A stretch of 64,000 bases of DNA, taken from positions 62,001 through 126,000 of the forward strand of contig JBFMFR010000007.1 in assembly GCA_040752025.1 (NCBI GenBank), read 5' to 3'. Source of the DNA: JBFMFR01 sp040752025. Lineage in GTDB: Bacteria > Chloroflexota > Anaerolineae > Anaerolineales > UBA4823. Positions 60,414-64,000 of the stretch are shown here, one piece after another. How positions within the stretch are numbered: the first letter of the stretch is position 1; each line of letters begins with the position of its first letter. The notes under the pieces were generated by a model that was given only the letters and a program-made list of their open reading frames with translations, did not search any database and was not told where the DNA came from. The translations under genes and the position numbers were made by a program.

Positions 60414-61316
60414 CTACAGATCACCAATCGTTGTGGTCTTCAAGCTCTCTACCAAAAAGCGATAGGTCTGCTGCTGACGACTATAGGGATCGCCAGCGAG
60501 TAAAGTTTCTTCTGCGGTAAGTTCATTCAGAAATGTATAGCCTTTCTGAACGCCCCGGATAATCGTTTCAGGCGGAATCTCCCAACCGCGCTTAACCAGG
60601 CGGCGCAGGTCGGCCCAATCGTATCCTCCGCTTCGTATTCCTTCCAGGAAAGACACTGGCTCAAAGGCGAAGTTGGTTTCCCAGCATTTGATCACGGCGA
60701 TCCGGCGCACAATGTTGCGGTCAAAGCGCTGGCTTGCTAATTGGTACAAGTCGTATAGGTCACGCACCCGGCTGCGCTGTGCAGCCGCCCGGATCTTCTC
60801 GCCAATCATTTCGTGCAAATCGAGCGAGGGAACATCCGGGGGCTCAACCCCCAGCCAGTCAAAGTACCGTTCGTGACGAAGCGCCATTGGCCTGACTGGC
60901 AACAACGGCTGCGCCCGGAAACTGACCTGGATGCCAAACCGGCCAGCCGTAATCCATTCATGCTGGTAAGTCACTTCTGCCCCACAAGAATCAGGGGTGG
61001 CATAATAATCGGCGGCAGGAATATTGAATGTCAACCCAAAATGCTTGTGTTCATGCAATCCGTTCACGATATCCAGAATTAACGACTCTGGATCAGCATC
61101 CCCTATGGCAGTGAAATCCAGGTCGAGGCTGAAGCGTCCCTGGTTTCCCAGGTATAGCTTGCGAATGGCAGTGCCGCCTTTGAAAGCCAGGTACTGCAAC
61201 AGACCCTGGTCCGCAAAGATGCGCAGCACATAGGTCAAGGCAACTTCGCGTTCGGCGATATCCAGATCCACTCCTGCATCCGCCGCATACCATTGCACCA
61301 ATCGCTTTTCGATCAT
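60414..61316 (-). CDS. AbiEii-family nucleotidyltransferase toxin (second pair)
   Basis: 300 residues. FKGGTAIRKLYLG (K46 G47 G48) and the DxD pair D65/D67 in RFSLDLDF are the core motifs; LDLHEMIGEKIRA and the RDLYDLYQL helix follow as in AbiEii. Divergent from the toxin at 9860-10705: both carry the family marks but share little else. Preceded by its antitoxin by 16 bp on the same strand and followed by a strong terminator. All core residues appear intact. Confidence 0.87.
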   Translation of the reverse strand: MIEKRLVQWYAADAGVDLDIAEREVALTYVLRIFADQGLLQYLAFKGGTAIRKLYLGNQGRFSLDLDFTAIGDADPESLILDIVNGLHEHKHFGLTFNIPAADYYATPDSCGAEVTYQHEWITAGRFGIQVSFRAQPLLPVRPMALRHERYFDWLGVEPPDVPSLDLHEMIGEKIRAAAQRSRVRDLYDLYQLASQRFDRNIVRRIAVIKCWETNFAFEPVSFLEGIRSGGYDWADLRRLVKRGWEIPPETIIRGVQKGYTFLNELTAEETLLAGDPYSRQQQTYRFLVESLKTTTIGDL

Positions 61317-61332
61317 CGATGAATTCCTTTCA

Positions 61333-62160
61333 CTAACGCGCCTCGATTTCCGCGAACAATTCCTGGTTGGGGATGTTGTCTACCACACGCCAGGCTGGAT
61401 GGTAATTACCGCCAGTACCCCACCGGCCGGGCTGACCCAGGTAGCATTTGCTCTTGCTTCCTGATGCGGCTGAAAGCCTGTCTCGGATGACGCCCTCTAC
61501 TGGAAGCTTCAAGACCTCCAATAAATATCCCAGGCGCTGGACAAGCGCCTGGGATTTGAAACGTGCAGCATACTCTGCCAGCTTGCCCCAATCCAGCTTG
61601 GAACTGCCATGCGCCAGCATTGCAGCGATTTCAGGAATGTCGCCTGAGAAACCAGGGCGATCCAGGCAATCCAGGATTGTTTTTTCGGGCTGCGCCATAT
61701 TCACCTGGCTGCCGTAGGCATCCACCTCTGTCCAACCGAAGAACTTATGTACTGGCTGGCGAACCAGGCGGTATTCCTTGTCTCTTACCAGCATCTGGCG
61801 CGGTTTATCCTGGGTTGTGGCAATATATACAGTCAGCGCTGCCTGAGTCGATATACCGTGAAAATAGGCCGCTGTGGCAAATGAAAAGTAATAGGGTGAA
61901 ACCAATACACTGCCAATAAACAAGGGATTCGTATCTTCGAATGCATATTCACCACGTTCGGCGGGGATCAGCTCATACTTACCCGGTGTGATCAATGCCA
62001 GCCAACGATCCCTCGCCAGGCGATGGAGAACCTGGCGAGCATGATCGGGCGAAATGTCCAGAATACGCATCGCATCTTCGGCTGTCACCACGAACTGCTT
62101 GTCCCATTCCAGCCGCAGGATCAGCTTTGCTTCGAGAGGAGAGAGAGAACGAGTAATCAT
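61333..62160 (-). CDS. AbiEi-family antitoxin (second pair)
   Basis: 275 residues. Winged helix at the N-terminus (VVTAEDAMRILDISPDHARQVLHRLARDRWLALITPGKYEL; landmark DISPDHARQVLHRL), middle segment SFATAAYFHGI, then QPEKTILDCLDRP, which is the AbiEi 'TDLERTILD' motif in altered form. Longer than the copy at 9288. An exact inverted repeat starting 24 bp before the ATG is the expected autorepression site. Antitoxin role is by family and pairing. Confidence 0.83.
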   Translation of the reverse strand: MITRSLSPLEAKLILRLEWDKQFVVTAEDAMRILDISPDHARQVLHRLARDRWLALITPGKYELIPAERGEYAFEDTNPLFIGSVLVSPYYFSFATAAYFHGISTQAALTVYIATTQDKPRQMLVRDKEYRLVRQPVHKFFGWTEVDAYGSQVNMAQPEKTILDCLDRPGFSGDIPEIAAMLAHGSSKLDWGKLAEYAARFKSQALVQRLGYLLEVLKLPVEGVIRDRLSAASGSKSKCYLGQPGRWGTGGNYHPAWRVVDNIPNQELFAEIEAR

Positions 62161-62183
62161 TGTAATGGTTATAGAAACAACAC

Positions 62184-62206
62184 TTTGTGACTGATATTGT
62201 CACAAA
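62184..62206 (-). promoter_or_regulatory. Operator of the second AbiE pair
   Basis: TTTGTGAC (62184-62191) and GTCACAAA (62199-62206) are a perfect 8-bp inverted repeat with a 7-base spacer, ending 24 bp before the ATG of the AbiEi gene. AbiEi proteins of known type bind inverted repeats here and repress the operon. Confidence 0.7.
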
Positions 62207-62254
62207 ACACCAGAGTTGTAACTATTCTACCTGACAACAGGGAAACTGGCAAGA

Positions 62255-62283
62255 TTGAAACTGACTACATAATGTGATATAAT
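62255..62283 (+). promoter_or_regulatory. Promoter of the tyrosine recombinase
   Basis: TTGAAA (62255-62260), 17-bp spacer, TATAAT (62278-62283). It leaves a 140-base leader before the ATG at 62423; the leader shows no clear structure. Confidence 0.55.
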
Positions 62284-62422
62284 AACCGATATGATAATCC
62301 GTGTTATGCGTAAACCTTACGGCCCTCTACCCCCGAAAATGGCACTGTTACAGGTAAGTAATTGAGTGCTAAGGCCTTAAAATCTGGCGACATAATAAAT
62401 TTGCGCCCCAAGGAAGGCAAAA

Positions 62423-63319
62423 ATGGACCCGTCTAACGCTGTTGAAAATTGGCTGGAAGAGTTGAATAATCAGGGCAAAAGCGAACATACCCGTCAAGCC
62501 TACCGGCGGGCGCTGGCGCATTTTACCGCCTGGTATGTGGAAGCGTATAACCTGGAGTTCAGGCCGGAGGCTACCCTGAAGCGCGATGTAGAGTTATGGA
62601 AATCTCAACTGCAAAAGGGCGGCAAAGCTGCACCGGCGACGATCAACCAACGCCTGGTGGCATTGAGCAGCTTTTTTGAATGGATCCATTCGCAAGGGCT
62701 GATGCGCCAGAAACCCACAGCAGGGGTGAGCAGCGTCAGGCTAGAGAAGCACGGCCCGAAGGCGCTGAGCGAGCAGACCTTGAACCGGCTGATGCGCGCG
62801 GTATATGCCGGCAACAACCTGCGCGATATCGCCATGGTTGAACTGCTGGTTGGCACCGGGATACGCGTCGGAGAACTGCTAGATTTGAAAGTCGGTGATC
62901 TGGAATTGAAGCCACGTTCCGGGGATGTCACGGTGCGCAGGGGCAAGCATGGCAGTTATCGTGAAATTCCGCTAACGATTGAAGTGCGCAAGGCTCTAAA
63001 TGCCTATCTAGAGGATCATAAAGGCAAAGGTGATCGTGAAGCACCGCTGTGGCAGGGCCAGCGCGGCGCAATCGAAACTCGCAGCGCCGTGATCCGCATG
63101 CTGGAAAAATACGCGATCGCTGCTCGCATCGAACCGATTGGGCCGCATGTTCTGCGCCATACGTTCGCCACCCGCTATCTGAACGCTAACCCTGGCGATC
63201 TGCGCGGCCTGGCGGCGCTGCTGGGACACGCCAGTTTGAACACGGTAATGATCTACACCGAACCGAGGATGGAGGATTTGGCGAAGAGGATGGAGCGGGT
63301 GGAAAACAAAGCAATATGA
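62423..63319 (+). CDS. XerC/D-type tyrosine recombinase
   Basis: 298 residues, standard Xer length. SAM-like N-terminal domain (residues 1-100) and catalytic domain with Arg in GTGIRVGELL, Lys in RRGKHGSY, HVLRHTFATRYL, LGHAS and the Tyr of VMIYTE. All six key residues are visible. Could be a host XerC/D paralogue or the integrase of the preceding element; the position at the end of the replication module favours the latter. No attachment repeat is recognised. Ribosome site GGAAGG. Confidence 0.88.
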   Translation: MDPSNAVENWLEELNNQGKSEHTRQAYRRALAHFTAWYVEAYNLEFRPEATLKRDVELWKSQLQKGGKAAPATINQRLVALSSFFEWIHSQGLMRQKPTAGVSSVRLEKHGPKALSEQTLNRLMRAVYAGNNLRDIAMVELLVGTGIRVGELLDLKVGDLELKPRSGDVTVRRGKHGSYREIPLTIEVRKALNAYLEDHKGKGDREAPLWQGQRGAIETRSAVIRMLEKYAIAARIEPIGPHVLRHTFATRYLNANPGDLRGLAALLGHASLNTVMIYTEPRMEDLAKRMERVENKAI

Positions 63320-63891
63320 GAGAAATTGAAACGGTTTTCTATAAAATCAGATGAAGTGCAGATTCTTGCATCCTATTAACGTAACGAAAGCAGAAACTAT
63401 CGATAGGTAACAACGTCAAACCAGTATTCGGATTGTGAGCCAGCGCCAAAGAAAAGCCCCAAATATTGCCTCTGCCCAAGTATAATAGGGATTGCCATAG
63501 AAGGTAACTTACACAACAACGAAATTGGTAGGCTTCCACCAAATCATTTCCTTCTCTGGCAACACACATAGCAATTCTCAATGAGAATCCTGGAATATCA
63601 ATATCTTTAGTTTCCGCTAAAATGTGAAACATGCCATATATGGGAAAATCGCTCCGTGAAACATAGATTTCGCCAAATATGGCGTCCAATATATGGGTGA
63701 AATGAGCTAAATTGGAAGGGAATTGCCATATATGCCAGTAGGACTTAAGTTAGCGGAAAGTATAGAATATAGAGTGGCCCTAAACACATAGACAGATGTT
63801 GTCAACCGAAGAAAATGGTATAACCAAAGTTATCACTGTCCATTCGCTGAAAAATCTGGCTAAATCGCGAATTACCTGATAAGCTCAGGGG
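63320..63891. other. 572-bp spacer before the IS transposase
   Basis: No convincing gene. A minus-strand frame at 63339-63689 has no ribosome site and no recognisable domain. Short repeats of the TGCCATATATGG kind occur at about 63631, 63683 and 63723, and may be remnants of IS ends. Confidence 0.5.
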
Positions 63892-64000
63892 ATGACTCCT
63901 GAGATGAACATTACCACCGAACGAATCGATGATTTTCCGCTTTTGCTGGAGGTGATGCAACGGCTGGGCCTGCCTGGCATTATTGACAACAACCACCTGC
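63892..64000 (+). CDS. IS transposase, start only (IS1634/DUF4277-like)
   Basis: The frame from the ATG at 63892 (or 63904) runs to the window end: MTPEMNITTERIDDFPLLL, then EVMQRLGLPGIIDNNHL. This matches the DUF4277-type N-terminus of IS1634/IS4-family transposases (TERIDDxPLL..., GLxxIID). Only 36 residues are visible, so the rest of the element is outside the window; the left terminal repeat has not been found. Confidence 0.65.
   Translation, partial: MTPEMNITTERIDDFPLLLEVMQRLGLPGIIDNNHL

Noticed and set aside
62302..62361. 19-residue frame in the recombinase leader
   Set aside because: Very short, without a ribosome site; no evidence of translation or attenuation.
63339..63689. 116-residue minus-strand frame
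   Set aside because: No ribosome site, no recognisable domain, unbalanced composition; treated as spacer.

Overview
The window looks like a stretch of a Chloroflexota (Anaerolineae-like) chromosome that is mostly accessory DNA. The lineage is an inference from a secreted protease ending in an 'IYLPLIM' tail, a DUF5317 protein, a STAND/BTAD giant regulator, abundant radical-SAM/B12 type genes and two intact or degenerate tRNA-Ser(GCT) genes used as insertion points; no rRNA or housekeeping marker is present to prove it.

Layout. 2-4639: the end of an unknown gene followed by HerA ATPase, NurA-like nuclease and a TGT/DpdA-like base-exchange enzyme, a tight + strand cluster that reads as a DNA-modification/defence module. 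4824-6673: a MarR regulator with a consensus promoter and operator, and a B12-binding radical SAM enzyme; GC-rich and unlike its neighbours. 6823-17777: an element bounded by two tRNA-Ser(GCT) sequences, carrying two large serine recombinases, an XRE regulator, an AbiE-type toxin-antitoxin pair, DUF5317 and very small membrane proteins, and a STAND/BTAD transcription factor. 17778-18297: a graveyard of tRNA 3' ends and att-like repeats. 18298-21426: a stand-alone WGR protein, XRE-ImmA peptidase, PIN-domain protein, and a zinc-ribbon/HEPN protein.

21624-35951 is a large operon-like defence locus: HTH-SNF2 helicase-DUF3883, AlbA/Schlafen-type protein, DUF1156 adenine methylase, a winged-helix membrane regulator with its own operator, an Mrr-like nuclease and a DUF499 ATPase. 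It has the methylase, helicase and ATPase classes found in BREX-like loci, but no PglZ. Directly after it (36056-41138) lie a ParB-like protein, a Dam-family methylase, an HNH nuclease fused to a helicase, and a small protein behind a perfect 35-bp palindrome; these look like a second, separate restriction-type system.

41365-60143, nearly all on the minus strand, is a replication/recombination module of a mobile element: a methylase-helicase giant, RadC-like JAB protein, vWA metallopeptidase-like plus MoxR ATPase pair, a second DNA polymerase sliding clamp (DnaN), a tandem OB-fold SSB-like protein, a Cas4/RecB-like nuclease and a RuvB-like motor, with small cysteine-rich unknowns in between. 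Inserted in it are a PrcB-like protein and a subtilase with a Glu in place of the catalytic Asp, and a small TPR gene interrupted by an amber codon. 60414-64000: a second AbiE pair with an operator, a XerC/D tyrosine recombinase (probable integrase of the element) and the start of an IS transposase that runs off the window.

Taken together, the window is a defence and mobility island: three candidate anti-phage modules, two AbiE pairs, three site-specific recombinases and a self-contained replication kit. All functional calls come from reading motifs by eye.
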